From Stentor coeruleus (lineage: Eukaryota > Ciliophora > Heterotrichea > Heterotrichida > Stentoridae): a stretch of 64,000 nt of DNA. The notes beneath the pieces were generated by a model, which was not told where the DNA came from, ran no database searches, and saw nothing but the letters and a program-made list of their open reading frames with translations. Below are positions 20,909-31,212 of this stretch, one piece after another. The number at the start of each line of letters is the position of its first letter. Within the stretch, counting starts at the first letter, position 1. The position numbers were made by a program, and so were the translations under genes. The stretch is from positions 1 through 64,000 of the forward strand of contig MPUH01000239.1 in assembly GCA_001970955.1 (NCBI GenBank), in the 5' to 3' direction.

Positions 20909-21955
20909 ATGGAAGATTACGGATCATCACAAGGACTAACTAACTCAGACTTGAAACAAAGTTCAAACATTGAAGATTTTAGATCTAGTCTTCATAACAT
21001 GGAGCTAAAATTAGCTAAAGCACGTGAAGATAAGGCATTAGTATCAAATAAACTTGAAGAGATTAATGAACATATCGAGCAATCTCAAAAAAAACTAAGT
21101 CAAATTGAAGAAGAAGTCCATGAAAGAAACCGAAAAATAAAAGAACTTGAATTCAGAGTGGACCAGAGCTCATGTATTATGCCCCAAGGATCAGTAGACC
21201 TTATGTCTTTTGATCTTCAACTAAAAATGAAAGAAGATCAAATCCTAGACCTTAAAAACCTTCTAAAAAAAAGGGACTCGATGATCGAGTCTATGAAAAA
21301 ACACACTGTTTCTGAAGAGCAGAAACTAAACATAATAACCTCATCAGCAAAAGAAAACAAACAAAAAGCTGAAAATCTCAAGTCAAAACTAGAGAAAACT
21401 CATAAAAGCTTAGACTCAAGCAATTATGCTAAAAGAAATGAAGAGACTTTAATGGTTGAACTTGAGCATTATAAAGCTGATAATGCAAGATTAGTTGCTT
21501 TATTAAAATCTACTGATGAATTCTCAGCATTTAGTGATTTTGCTGAAGCTTCTGAAGGAATAAGATATATGCAAAGGGGAAATAAAGTAAAAGTTCAAGT
21601 TGAAGAAGAATGTGATGATTGGATACCACAAGAATCATGGAAAATGGTTAAAGATTTTTTAGCGAAATATGGGGAAAAAGGGTTTAAAAGTGTACAGATC
21701 AATAGACTACTTGAAGATTTGAATAGTGTTTGGAGAAGGAGAGAAAAAAACTTAATGAGTCAAGTTAGGAGTAAATGTAATAAAGAAATTGAAGCAGTTA
21801 GGAAACAGATTGGAAGTACTCCAAAGTTTGAACAGAATGTTGCTAAGAATGAGATTAATAAGTTGAAAAGTGGTTTGAAGAAAGCTCAGGAAGATCTTAG
21901 GACGGTTAGCTCAACTAGTGTTAGGGTTATTCCTAGAACTTATGGATATGTTTAG
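20909..21955 (+). CDS. Long coiled-coil protein of unknown family
   Basis: A 348-residue protein. Residues 25-85 and 100-195 are heptad-rich coiled coil (EDFRSSLHNMELKLAKARED, LKMKEDQILDLKNLLKKRDS). A more compact segment at about 225-285 has DDWIPQESWKMVKDFLAKYG and INRLLEDLNSVWRRREKN, then a second coiled region and a short tail ending PRTYGYV. The W-rich segment looks like a conserved small domain seen in basal-body or ciliary coiled-coil proteins, but I cannot name it. The start ATG follows a hairpin. Confidence 0.75.
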   Translation: MEDYGSSQGLTNSDLKQSSNIEDFRSSLHNMELKLAKAREDKALVSNKLEEINEHIEQSQKKLSQIEEEVHERNRKIKELEFRVDQSSCIMPQGSVDLMSFDLQLKMKEDQILDLKNLLKKRDSMIESMKKHTVSEEQKLNIITSSAKENKQKAENLKSKLEKTHKSLDSSNYAKRNEETLMVELEHYKADNARLVALLKSTDEFSAFSDFAEASEGIRYMQRGNKVKVQVEEECDDWIPQESWKMVKDFLAKYGEKGFKSVQINRLLEDLNSVWRRREKNLMSQVRSKCNKEIEAVRKQIGSTPKFEQNVAKNEINKLKSGLKKAQEDLRTVSSTSVRVIPRTYGYV

Positions 21956-22630
21956 GTAACGATAATTTACTTTAAGAAAATTTGATATTTTAGGTTTTGA
22001 AGAATTTTGAGGGTTTATATGGAGGGTTTTTGAGTATTTTAGGATAAGAAAAGAGAGGGTTTTTTGGTTTTGGAGATTTGGAGATTTTGTGGTAGGGGTT
22101 TTGATATTTGGTGTGGGTGGAGTTTATTATAAGGATTTAATGAACAAGAAAAATATATAAAGTGTTAGTTGTTATATGGCTGAGTTTTTTATGATTATGA
22201 TAGAATAAAGTTGATATTGGATGAAAATAAATTTTATTTTTATTAAAGTTATATTATTAGGCAATCTACAGTTTATAAAATCTTAGATATCTATCTTATT
22301 GCAAATCAAAATTAAGTGACTGAAAAAAAAATCCTTCTAACGTTATTACCATAGATTATACTCACCATAATCTTTATGATATAAATTATCGAGCATAATA
22401 TCCAGAGAAATCAAATAAAACAACTAAATTTACAATAAATATCCTTTTTTCTATATCAATATTCCAATAAACATATTTTTTTTACTCATCTCAATACGCT
22501 AAAAATTTCTCATCATCTACAAATCCTTATAAAATTTCATCCTCAAACTAACACCCAATTATTCTTCCTAAAACCAATAAATTCCCTTATTCATGCTATC
22601 TTCCATTTACAATCTTCACACCTAAATATA
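21956..22630. other. Spacer with clear G-rich to C-rich switch
   Basis: The first 250 bp are G/T-rich and the last 250 bp C/A-rich on the plus strand, as expected between two plus-strand genes in this window. No gene seen. Confidence 0.6.
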
Positions 22631-23316
22631 ATGAATATAACCTTAAGACCAAGACTTTTCGAGTTCACCAAACAATGTAAAAACACTCCACGTTGGCCAG
22701 TAAAATCCCCATCCCATCTAAAAACCCGTACCCAGGTAGATTTAGCCAAACTGAAATTTTGTCTTGAATACGACGAGCAAATGTGTCATAAAAAGCCATC
22801 ACTAAACCAAACTAATAGTATTTGTTTCGCAGTAGATCCAGAAAAAAAGTGTTCAAACCTGCCAGTGTGTGAAATCAAAGAAATGAGTCTGCAAAAAAAC
22901 TTCTTAAAACATCGGAAGTTCTTTGTAAAAAGCATAAAAAACGAATATTTCAACACTGAAAAACTCAGATTTGTCAGTTCAAGGCACAATAATCGTAAGA
23001 ACTTGAAAAATGCTTATGTTAATAGTAGGATTCATTCTTTGAGAAGCGAATTTAATGATATTTTAGTAAGTCCACATAACAATAAAGGTAAGTCAGGAAG
23101 GAATTTTAAGGTTTATAACAAATTAAACAAGGTTTCGAGGAAAAATGCAAGCTCAGTTGGTTTAAGGGTTATAACAAATTAAACAAGGTTTCGAGGAAAA
23201 ATGCAAGCTCAGTTGGTTTGAGTGTTAAAAATACTGAAGGGTCTTCTTTAGGTGTACAGAACTGTGCTTGTGTACAAACTGATGAGTTAGAAAGTTCAGA
23301 GGTTGAGTTACTTTAA
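22631..23316 (+). CDS. Unknown basic protein, frame broken by a 56-bp-period duplication
   Basis: The frame opens with MNITLRPRLFEFTKQCKNTPR and holds scattered Cys residues (CLEYDEQMCHKK, KKCSNLPVCEI) and many Asn/Lys/Arg. A duplication (23113-23163, 23169-23219) of period 56 bp ends the first reading after 183 residues. The second copy continues in frame as SVKNTEGSSLGVQNCACVQTDELESSEVELL to a TAA at 23316. With one copy the gene has 210 whole codons (209 residues). No known domain, signal or membrane helix. Confidence 0.6.
23113..23219. repeat. 51-bp direct duplication, period 56 bp
   Basis: Copies 23113-23163 and 23169-23219 are identical. The frame is broken unless one copy is ignored. 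Confidence 0.9.
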
Positions 23317-23696
23317 TTGTTATATTGAAAAAAGAGATAATTATTAATTAGAAATTAGTTTTTTTGATGAATTTGCAGTCGATATAATGGAATTATGATT
23401 TTTTTTGCTTTAGAAAGTTGAGTTAATTTACTGATAGTTGATTTTTATATGAGGCTATTTATGATATGATAATATTTGATTATTTTTTTGAAGTTGAAAA
23501 GTGATTGATAGATTTTAAAAGGCATTTTATTATAGAAATTGAACCAATTATTCTAAATTTTTATTGGGTTATTTTGTTATAATAGTATAAACTCTAATGT
23601 TTAGGTTAAGATTTTTATATATAAAGTTAACTAATGGATTTTTTATATTATAATTCTTCCATTTGTTTTAGGATTCATCAATAGCCATAATAAAAT
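23317..23696. other. Spacer between two plus-strand genes
   Basis: AT-rich, no supported feature. Confidence 0.6.
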
Positions 23697-24089
23697 ATGT
23701 TCTTCCTATACTTAGTACTAGCTTTAGGGACCTCTATAAGCATTGAAGAAAAAGAAGAAGCATGTTTTCTACTCTCAACAGCTTCAGTTGTCAAACGCCG
23801 CACAGATATTCAAGACTATCTCAAAACAAAAACCGGTTTACGTGAAGCTGTCCTAAGGATGAAAATCAGTGAAGATACTTTTAATTACTGTATGGATACA
23901 ATAACAGATGAAATTGGGTCAAAAGTCCTACAAGATAGAAGCTATGTTCATGAAAACAGCCATATACTCAATCTTGATTTAAATAAGTATAGGACAGATG
24001 ATGATCTCAAACTTGATACAAGTTTTGTTGAACAAAGGAAAAAGATTTCAGCAAGAATTTCAGCTAAAAGAAAAGCACAAGACTTATAA
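23697..24089 (+). CDS. Small secreted or luminal protein of unknown family
   Basis: A 130-residue protein with a strong N-terminal signal peptide (MFFLYLVLALGTSIS), followed by a charged mature part: EEKEEACFLLSTASVVKRRTD, LREAVLRMKISEDTFNYCMD, and a basic C-terminus (KKISARISAKRKAQDL). Two Cys residues in the mature part could pair. There is no second membrane helix, so ER lumen or secretion is expected. Its stop is about 150 bp from the stop of the convergent coiled-coil gene. A sequence resembling a 15-nt intron lies after the stop codon (24095-24109) but lacks the A at position 10. Confidence 0.7.
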   Translation: MFFLYLVLALGTSISIEEKEEACFLLSTASVVKRRTDIQDYLKTKTGLREAVLRMKISEDTFNYCMDTITDEIGSKVLQDRSYVHENSHILNLDLNKYRTDDDLKLDTSFVEQRKKISARISAKRKAQDL

Positions 24090-24235
24090 GGAAAGTAATT
24101 TAGGTTTAGAATTAGGGGTTTTTTTTACTAATAAAATGTTTAGTTTATATGAAAAACATAAGATTTTATATTGGGTTATTAGTATTTTTAGCTCGAAGTG
24201 TTTATTAGGATTTATTCTCATATTATCATATAATT

Positions 24236-25441
24236 TTAGCTTGGTGCAACCTTTTCTAATATCGCTAGTTTAGCTTTTATTGATGAAATAATCATATCAT
24301 TTACTTGACCAGCTGCTTCAAGACCTTTAGGACTTGTATTCCTAACTAAATTCATTAGCCTTTCCTGCTTCAAAGCTTTTTGTTCAATCCTCGCTGCTTT
24401 CGCTTTAATCTTTTCAATTTTATTTTTATCCATCTCCCCTTCATTAATATCCTTTTCCCAATCCACATTTTGATCAGTAGACAACCCTTTTCCTTCACGT
24501 TCTTTGCGTTTTTCAGTTAGATAGTCTATTTTTACAAATGCTTTTTTAGGCTTTTCATCAGGGACCATAGGGTTTTTTTTCCATTTATGAGGTTTAAAAG
24601 CTGCTTCAGACAAAGATTTGACCTCAGTTTCAAAAATCCCATCTTTAGTAGGTAAGCTTCCAAGACTTTGTCCTGCAGCAATGAGTTTTTTCGGTTTTTT
24701 TCTCACAAAATCCACTGAAAAATCAAGTCGTTTCCTCTCGTCTATTATAGGAGGGAAGACTTCTTTGACAATTTTTGAATACTGCATGCGTTTATTTGTG
24801 CTAAATTTTGCTGCATGTTTAGCTTTTTCATAGTCAGTCTTATCTTTTTTCTCTTGTTGTTCAACTGCAAGCATGAATTTCGAGAAGTAAAGCGAGCTGG
24901 CCATGTTAAGTTCCGCTTCGATTTCTTTTTTTTGCATTTCTTTCTTCCTTCGAAACTCTTCAATTTTAGCGATTTCTTTGTATTTCTTCATATGATCAAG
25001 GAGTTCTTCATGGTCTAAAGGCTGATATAATAGTTTTTTCTTAGCAATCTGAGCTTTTTTCTGCTCAAGTTCAGGCATGATGATATTTTGCTTATAATTT
25101 TCTTCCATTTGTATGTATAAAGGCTTTTTCTGCTCTAGAATCCCTTGATCAGCAATTTTTTTAAGCCTTTCTTTCCTAATTTCTGCCTTTTGTGACAGTT
25201 TTAAAAGTTTTAATTGTTTTTCTTCTAGTTTTTTATTAGCTTCTATAGCTTTTTGAGACTCATAAAAATCCATTTCATGCAAAAGATACTGCCTATGGTT
25301 TAGTTCTCGTTGGTCTATACGTTTTTGACGTTCCAGACGCTCATCGTATAATTTTTTTGTGAATTCTTGATTTTGATGAAGCTTTTTTAATGAATCTTCA
25401 AGGGTTTCGATTTTATTCATTTTTTCACTGGATATAGCCAT
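24236..25441 (-). CDS. Charged coiled-coil protein, probably cytoskeletal
   Basis: A 401-residue protein that is mostly single alpha helix or coiled coil, rich in Lys/Glu/Arg (LEEKQLKLLKLSQKAEIRKE, KEIAKIEEFRRKKEMQKKEI). Around residues 225-300 is a less helical, Pro-containing part with KIVKEVFPPIIDERKRL and FKPHKWKKNPMVPDEKPKKA. A final helix ends LAILEKVAPS. Such proteins are common among ciliary and cortical proteins of ciliates, but no specific family is recognised. Confidence 0.75.
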   Translation of the reverse strand: MAISSEKMNKIETLEDSLKKLHQNQEFTKKLYDERLERQKRIDQRELNHRQYLLHEMDFYESQKAIEANKKLEEKQLKLLKLSQKAEIRKERLKKIADQGILEQKKPLYIQMEENYKQNIIMPELEQKKAQIAKKKLLYQPLDHEELLDHMKKYKEIAKIEEFRRKKEMQKKEIEAELNMASSLYFSKFMLAVEQQEKKDKTDYEKAKHAAKFSTNKRMQYSKIVKEVFPPIIDERKRLDFSVDFVRKKPKKLIAAGQSLGSLPTKDGIFETEVKSLSEAAFKPHKWKKNPMVPDEKPKKAFVKIDYLTEKRKEREGKGLSTDQNVDWEKDINEGEMDKNKIEKIKAKAARIEQKALKQERLMNLVRNTSPKGLEAAGQVNDMIISSIKAKLAILEKVAPS

Positions 25442-25804
25442 ATATTTATTAAAAAAATAAGGCTTTTGAGGTTATTGGAAAGAAGATGTTAAAAGGATAG
25501 GTGATTTTTTTTTGTTTTTTGGATGCTTGTGTATGAAGATACTAGTAAATATAATTATATGATCTTTTTAGGTTTACCACATTCAAATCTGCATCAAATC
25601 AAAAATCTCAATATTGCACAATCCAGAAAAGCTCAATCCTCCCTCAACTAAAAAATAAACAACATCAGCCAACCATAAAAAATTCCAATTAAAATTCTTA
25701 TTCTAGTATAAAAAACACATCCAGCCCATAACCTACCTTCTAAAACCTAAAAAGCTCAACACATCTCCCCTACCTTTTTCTTTTTCTTTCCCTATCCATA
25801 TTAA
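25442..25804. other. Spacer between two minus-strand genes
   Basis: G-rich on the plus strand near 25442 and C-rich near 25804, the mirror image of plus-gene spacers. No gene. Confidence 0.6.
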
Positions 25805-26248
25805 TTATCTCTTAGATTTTACTATCGTCTTAAACTCTCTTAAGTCAATAGCCCCGTCTTTATCAGCATCAAAAGCTTTAACCATATTGACAGCTTCATC
25901 ATTCGTAACTTGTTCAGAGACTTCTTTAGCAGCTTGTATAAGATCTTCAGGTGTTATTTTCCCATTTTGATGCTTATCAAAGCTGGCAAATATTGCTGAA
26001 AGTGTCTCATCATTAGCAAAAGGATCAAAATCTGGACTTGTTATAGTCTGAAAGTCTTTATATGAGATAACCCCATCATCGGTACGATCATATAAGGTTA
26101 GATAAGCCATGATAATGTCATGAAGTGCTTCATAACCATTTTCACAAAGAAGCTGAGAAATCCCTTGTAAAGGAGCTTGTTCGGTTAGAGGGATTTTTAA
26201 TGAGTTCCAGACAAAGTCTGCGGTACTTTTCAGCTTTTTCTGTGCCAT
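25805..26248 (-). CDS. EF-hand calcium-binding protein
   Basis: A 147-residue protein of calmodulin-like size. Canonical EF-hand loops are DRTDDGVISYKDF (residues about 53-65), DKHQNGKITPEDL and DADKDGAIDLREF; the last two are a C-terminal pair and carry D at positions 1, Asp/His at 3, and an acidic residue at 12. The N-terminal hand before residue 45 is degenerate. The unusual N-terminus MAQKKLKSTADFVWNSLKIPL is basic and differs from calmodulin. It is a Ca2+ sensor or buffer with unknown partner. It does not look like a centrin because the linker and tail differ. Confidence 0.88.
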   Translation of the reverse strand: MAQKKLKSTADFVWNSLKIPLTEQAPLQGISQLLCENGYEALHDIIMAYLTLYDRTDDGVISYKDFQTITSPDFDPFANDETLSAIFASFDKHQNGKITPEDLIQAAKEVSEQVTNDEAVNMVKAFDADKDGAIDLREFKTIVKSKR

Positions 26249-26313
26249 ATTTATATGTTTATATATGCTAAATAGATGATTGTATAAGAATTACCTTTTT
26301 TTAATGATTTTAG

Positions 26314-26628
26314 TTAGGTTTTTTGTAGGGTTTCACGTTTGAAATTTAGGTTTTTGGTGAAGATAAATTCGATAATTTCATCATCTTGGGATGGGGATTT
26401 TGATGATATGATTGGGAAGGGTTTTGAAGAATTTGACGTGTCTGGGAGGGTGTTGGTAGGTTTAGAAGGGGTTTTGTTGTTGATATGGAAGAGGTTTTTT
26501 AGTTTTTCTTTGAAATTATGTTTTTTCTGAGGATTTTCATTTACTTTTGTGGGTTTCGGGTTGCTTTTTTGTGATAGGTCCATTGCTATTTGTAGCTGCT
26601 CTATACTCATGAAATAGTTTTCATACAT
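26314..26628 (-). CDS. Small unknown protein
   Basis: A 104-residue, Lys/Pro/Ser-rich frame (MYENYFMSIEQLQIAMDLSQ... to ...FKRETLQKT). The start could also be the internal Met (MSIEQLQ). It is placed head to head with the SNARE gene and ends 65 bp before the EF-hand gene start. Likely disordered apart from a short N-terminal helix. No homologue recognised; it could be chance. Confidence 0.4.
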   Translation of the reverse strand: MYENYFMSIEQLQIAMDLSQKSNPKPTKVNENPQKKHNFKEKLKNLFHINNKTPSKPTNTLPDTSNSSKPFPIISSKSPSQDDEIIEFIFTKNLNFKRETLQKT

Positions 26629-26870
26629 TTTTTATTGTATATCAGAATGTGCATATTTGGGTGTATCATTTAGGATAATAGTTATGAAATATGTTTTCGG
26701 TAAGTGTCCTGATTTATTTTAGAATTTGGGATATTAGAAGATTGACTTTTTAGTATTGATTTTATATATAGAAAGGTCATTTATAATAAGCATAAAGAAT
26801 CTGATATAAAAGCATTCCTGTATATCCATAAACCCAAAACAAAATATAACTAAAACACTCTTCCAAATAA

Positions 26871-27551
26871 ATGGACGATTTTTTCAAAGACCTTGCCCAA
26901 GCCGAAAAAAGCCGAGACCTCATCAGAAACGGTCTTGAAGAGCGCAAGCAAAAAAACGCCTTAGGTGAATCCGACATGCATCTAGAATCCAAAATGCGAG
27001 GTTGGCTTAAAGACTTTGCCATGAACTTTGACGCTTTACAGAATCAACTTGATAAAAACCTACAAAACCCTGAAAAAAGCCGTATGACCACTAAAGAACT
27101 AGAAAGAAGGACAGGTTTAGTTGAAGAATTAGAAAAAGATTTAAACGAACTTGAAGCTAAAGTTAAAGCTGGGAATAAACTTGCAGCAGCTGGAGTAGGA
27201 ATAAATTTCCGTAGAGAAAGTTCTGAAGAAAATGAAAGTACAAAAAACTTAAGTAATAGAGATTTACAAGTAGCTCAAGATACGATGTGGAAAAGACAAA
27301 ATGATCTTGAAGATGCAATACTTGGGACAACTGGAAATTTAGTATCTGTGTCGCATAATTTGAAAGATGAACTTGATTTACAAGATGGACTTTTAGATGA
27401 TTTGACACAAGGTGTTGACCATACACAGAAGAGAATTGATAAATCGAATTTTAGAATGAAGGAACTTATTTATAAAAGCAGTGACTGCTGTTTGATTACA
27501 GTGATTTTGATATTGGTTGGGGTGGTTATGCTGATTATATTTTTGTTGTAA
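26871..27551 (+). CDS. Qc-SNARE (syntaxin 6/8-like)
   Basis: A 226-residue tail-anchored protein. The N-terminal part (FFKDLAQAEKSRDLIRNGLE, then TTKELERRTGLVEELEKDLNEL) is helical, as in syntaxin-6-like regulatory domains. The SNARE motif covers about residues 140-200 and includes DLEDAILGTTGNLVSVSHNL and DELDLQDGLLDDLTQGVDHT; the zero-layer Gln is in ELDLQDG, matching the ELDEQ..MLDD pattern of Qc proteins. The C-terminal anchor is CCLITVILILVGVVMLIIFLL, with two Cys at its start. It should act in endosomal or trans-Golgi membrane fusion with Qa, Qb and R partners. Exact subfamily uncertain. Confidence 0.88.
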   Translation: MDDFFKDLAQAEKSRDLIRNGLEERKQKNALGESDMHLESKMRGWLKDFAMNFDALQNQLDKNLQNPEKSRMTTKELERRTGLVEELEKDLNELEAKVKAGNKLAAAGVGINFRRESSEENESTKNLSNRDLQVAQDTMWKRQNDLEDAILGTTGNLVSVSHNLKDELDLQDGLLDDLTQGVDHTQKRIDKSNFRMKELIYKSSDCCLITVILILVGVVMLIIFLL

Positions 27552-27908
27552 GGCTTTTAAGAGGATTTATTTAAATGGTTTTAGAGTTTTTATAAGGTTT
27601 TGTGCTAGGAATTTGTTGTGGATTTAGGTATTTTTTGTAGGGAGGGTTTTTTGGTTTTGTGATAAAGTTTAGGTTTTATAAGAAGATCTGGGGTTATGAT
27701 GTATATTATTTACTAAGGTTTTTAAGTATGTCTTATAGACAAATGCTATAATCATGATACTTATTAAAAAAATTATTGATAGTTTTTCTCTTTATAAACC
27801 ATANAGACAAATGCTATAATCATGATACTTATTAAAAAAATTATTGATAGTTTTTCTCTTTATAAACCTGCTTGTTAATCGATTTATTAATTATTATAAT
27901 ATTTTCAT
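27552..27908. other. Spacer between convergent genes, with assembly duplication
   Basis: Mainly the duplicated segment around the N at 27804. Confidence 0.6.
27737..27868. repeat. 64-bp direct copies around a single N
   Basis: 27737-27800 and 27805-27868 are identical, separated by ATA and N. Confidence 0.9.
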
Positions 27909-28370
27909 TTATATTTCAGGAAGTCTTATACCTTTAGAGCACGTTCTGCTTTTAAATATTGCATTCTGTGGTGATAATAATAAAGATGTATTGCAAATAC
28001 TAATGTTATTAGATACTGAAATTTTATCTTTGGGGTTTTTGAATATTTTCATTGTTTTCTCATAAGACTTAAGCATGCAACTACTTTTAATAATTGGAAG
28101 CTTTTTTAATGGGCTTTGTTTTTTTAAATATAAACTTGAGAGTATATTAACTTTATTTTTCTGCTTTTCAGATTGATGAAGACAAGGTTTTTTCTTGGTT
28201 TTTATAACCAAGTGGCTAGATTTGCTGGATCGAGGAAACCTGTAATTCTTGTTTGTGATAGAACAGTTAAAACGATGTTCGATTTCTCTTCGTATATCAC
28301 TACCTATATCTGAGTTTCTATCAATCTCAATAAGAAAATGATTTTTGGATGAGTCTTCAACTTGTGCCAT
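27909..28370 (-). CDS. Unknown basic protein
   Basis: A 153-residue Lys/Ser/Asn-rich protein (MAQVEDSSKNHFLIEIDRNS ... SKGIRLPEI). It shows several basic clusters (RFPRSSKSSHLVIKTKKK, YLKKQSPLKK) and no membrane segment or known domain. Good start context upstream and balanced codon use suggest a real gene, but I cannot assign a role. Confidence 0.5.
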   Translation of the reverse strand: MAQVEDSSKNHFLIEIDRNSDIGSDIRREIEHRFNCSITNKNYRFPRSSKSSHLVIKTKKKPCLHQSEKQKNKVNILSSLYLKKQSPLKKLPIIKSSCMLKSYEKTMKIFKNPKDKISVSNNISICNTSLLLSPQNAIFKSRTCSKGIRLPEI

Positions 28371-28964
28371 TTAAATATTAGATTATTTGATAATTGATTA
28401 ACCTATCAGAATTGTGAAAAAAATATATAAATATGTTGTATTTCCTTTAATATTAAATACAAAGAGATTTTAACTTGAAGGTTTTAAGGTTTTAATAAAC
28501 TAATATCAATCATACCATTTATATCTTAAAATTTTATAATAAACTTTAAAATATGCTAAAATTTTACAACATAAACTTTTTATTATTCTAATATTCAACA
28601 ACATCATTTTGCATTAAACTATGATATCCCTACTTCAAACTCTATAACTTTTTTTACTTTCATGCACAAAAGCTTTTTAATTCCATTTAATTTATTCAAA
28701 AAAACTATATTTTTTCTATTTCCAAATCCAAACAACACATACCCCCACATGGCCACACATAAACAATTTTCATTAAAATCTCAACTTCCTATCATTTAAA
28801 TTTTATATACAACAAAAATCCCCTAATAATCTTCAAGCTTATAAACGTATTAGAAAAAAAATCTATCATCTTCTATCAAAAAATGGTTTATATTTTTTTT
28901 ACATCGTATCATTCTAACTATTACAATTATTAAACAAATATTACCAATATAAGGTATTCAAAAT
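28371..28964. other. Divergent spacer before the channel gene
   Basis: The right half is C/A-rich as for other gene starts here. No feature recognised. Confidence 0.6.
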
Positions 28965-31067
28965 ATGAGTATAAATCAAAGCGAAAATCCTTCAATATGT
29001 AGTCATATTGGAAGGTACTACGAGTCAGAAAAAACTCCAGAAAACTCAGAAAACGCAGAAAACCAAATAGAAGTAAAAAAAGCTCCCTCGCTTATAGATG
29101 AAGTTCTTTTCAGTCAACCCGAGCCCCGTTTTCGTAACCGTTCCGATTACTCCCACAAAAGATTCGTAATTTACCCAGATGATACCTTTAAATTCCTCTG
29201 GGACATTCTCATCCTCTTGTAATCTTTATTCAGCCTTATGCTCTATACTCTAATCATTCTTCCATATCGCATATCATTTCCTTCACTAGACTCCCCATCA
29301 TGGGAAATTCTCGACCTAATCATCGATTTTCTCTTCATGATCGATGTATTTGTCAACTGTATAAGCGCATATTATATAAGTGAAGATCATGTCGAAGTAT
29401 CAAATAAAGCTATATTTTTACGGTATCTAAAGTCTTGGATGATAATCGATCTTTCAGCTTCAATTCCATTTCAATTAATCTCATCAAGTGGACATTGGAA
29501 AAGTTTATTAAGGTTCGGGAGGTTTAAAAGACTATGGAATTTGGCCAAAATTGCAAAGATTTTCAGGATACTGAATTCAGAAAAGAGCCTTGGATGTTTA
29601 GAAAAGTTGAATTTTTGTTTTAAAGTCCCATTGGGTCTTAAGCGTCTAGGCTCTTTTATATCTTTTTTCGCTATAGTTTGCCATTTAATAGCCTGTCTTT
29701 GGCACTTTGCCGCAACAGTACAAGATTATAAATACAACAACTGGGTAACAAAATACGGTATAGAAAATTTATCACATATAGAAATCTATATGGCAAGTTT
29801 ATATTGGACAATTACAACACTTGCTACAGTAGGATATGGGGATATTACTCCATCAAATAGCCTTGAACGTGGTATATGTATTGCTGTTATGTTAGGAGGG
29901 GTGTTTTTCTATTCATATACCGTTGGGACAATGACTTCACTTATGGCTTCAATGCAACGACGCAATGCAAAACTTGAAAACAAAATCCTTGTTCTTAAAG
30001 AAATCAATCAAAAATACCGTATCGGCAAAAAATTCTTCAAAGAAATCAACTCAGCTCTAAATTACGACAAATCTCAGTTTAATAAAGAAAAAGATGATTT
30101 AGTTGCGATGTTGCCTAGGAAATTAGCTTTACAACTTAATGTGTATATGAACAAGAAAATTGTAGAAAAAAGCAATTTTTTCGATAATCGGCCTACATGG
30201 TTTATAAATTTAGTATTAAAAGTATTGAAGCCAATGAGGGTAAGGACTAAAGAGAATGTTTTTTATAAAAATGAATATGCTATGGAAATGTATTTTGTTG
30301 CTGTTGGAGAAATGTGTTTATATGATATTGTTGGTGGAGTTGATGTTAGTTTTTATTCAGCTCAAGAAGGAGATTATTTTGGGGATATTGGGATGATATT
30401 AAGTGAGCCACATGAGTATAGTGTTAAGTCTATAACAGAAAGTGAAATGTTGATTTTGACGAGGAATGATTTTATTTTAAATATTTTGTGTGCTGCAGAT
30501 GATAAACTTAAAGCGGATTTGATTGAAAAAACCAATCAACGTAAAGAGATGTTTAGGGAAAAAAGGGATTGTAATGTGGAGAAGTATATTGAGAATAAAA
30601 ATCTAGTAAATAGTGTGACAGAAGAAAATAAGCAGGAATTTGGAGAAGTGTTGTTGAGTATACCAAGTGATAAAAGCGCACAACAGTTGTATAAAATTAG
30701 AGAAACACTTAGTCCGAAAACTAAGACCATGCTTGATTTCACAGGTGTAAATGATTTTAATATGGTAAACCGGGAGTTTCAAATGCTGAAATCAGCTGTG
30801 AAGAAATTCCAAGACAGGGTTAATATGGACCAGAAAATCAGTATAGGTGGTTTGAGAAGGGGGAAAACTTTGAGGATTATGTCAGATAATAATAAAGGAT
30901 CTCTTTTACGCTTAGCTACAAGTTCTATGGATAAAAAACACCATGCGTATAATGATGATTTTTTTGATAGTGCTTGTAATCAGAACAGCACGGTTGTTAG
31001 TAATAAACAGAACTCCACTATAAAAATTTTCTTAGAAAACTCTAGGGGCGATAAAAGAGATCTCTAA
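28965..31067 (+). CDS. Voltage-gated-type K+ channel with CNBD (HCN/EAG/CNG superfamily)
   Basis: Two exons (28965-29218, 29234-31067) give 695 residues. S1 is built only after splicing (WDILILFLMLYTLIILPYRI). S2-S3 follow, then S4 with spaced basic residues (LLRFGRFKRLWNLAKIAKIFR). The pore is YWTITTLATVGYGDITPSN, a K+-selective TVGYGD filter, and S6 is IAVMLGGVFFYSYTVGTM. A C-linker leads to a cyclic-nucleotide-binding-like domain with GDYFGDIGMILSEPHEYSVKS. The phosphate-binding cassette normally has FGE..LL...PR(T/S)A; here the acidic residue is Asp and the Arg is absent, so cAMP binding is doubtful. The tail is long and disordered. Ciliates use such channels in membrane potential and ciliary control. 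Confidence 0.92.
29219..29233 (+). other. 15-nt intron, K+ channel gene
   Basis: GTAATCTTTATTCAG, phase 2, ending CAG rather than TAG. It interrupts helix S1. A at position 10. Confidence 0.92.
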
Positions 31068-31212
31068 AAAAAATTCACATTGAGTAAGGAAAAAAGGTCA
31101 AAATAACACAAAGAGTTATAGGGCTATATAGTAATTAATAAAAATATTGTATTTAGAGTATTTCAGAATTAGCTTTAAAAACTAATATTCAGGCAAAAGA
31201 CATAACTTTACC

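Noticed and set aside
24095-24109. GTAATTTAGGTTTAG, intron-like, after the stop of the secreted protein
   Set aside because: Follows a stop codon and has G instead of A at position 10; splicing would not extend the protein.
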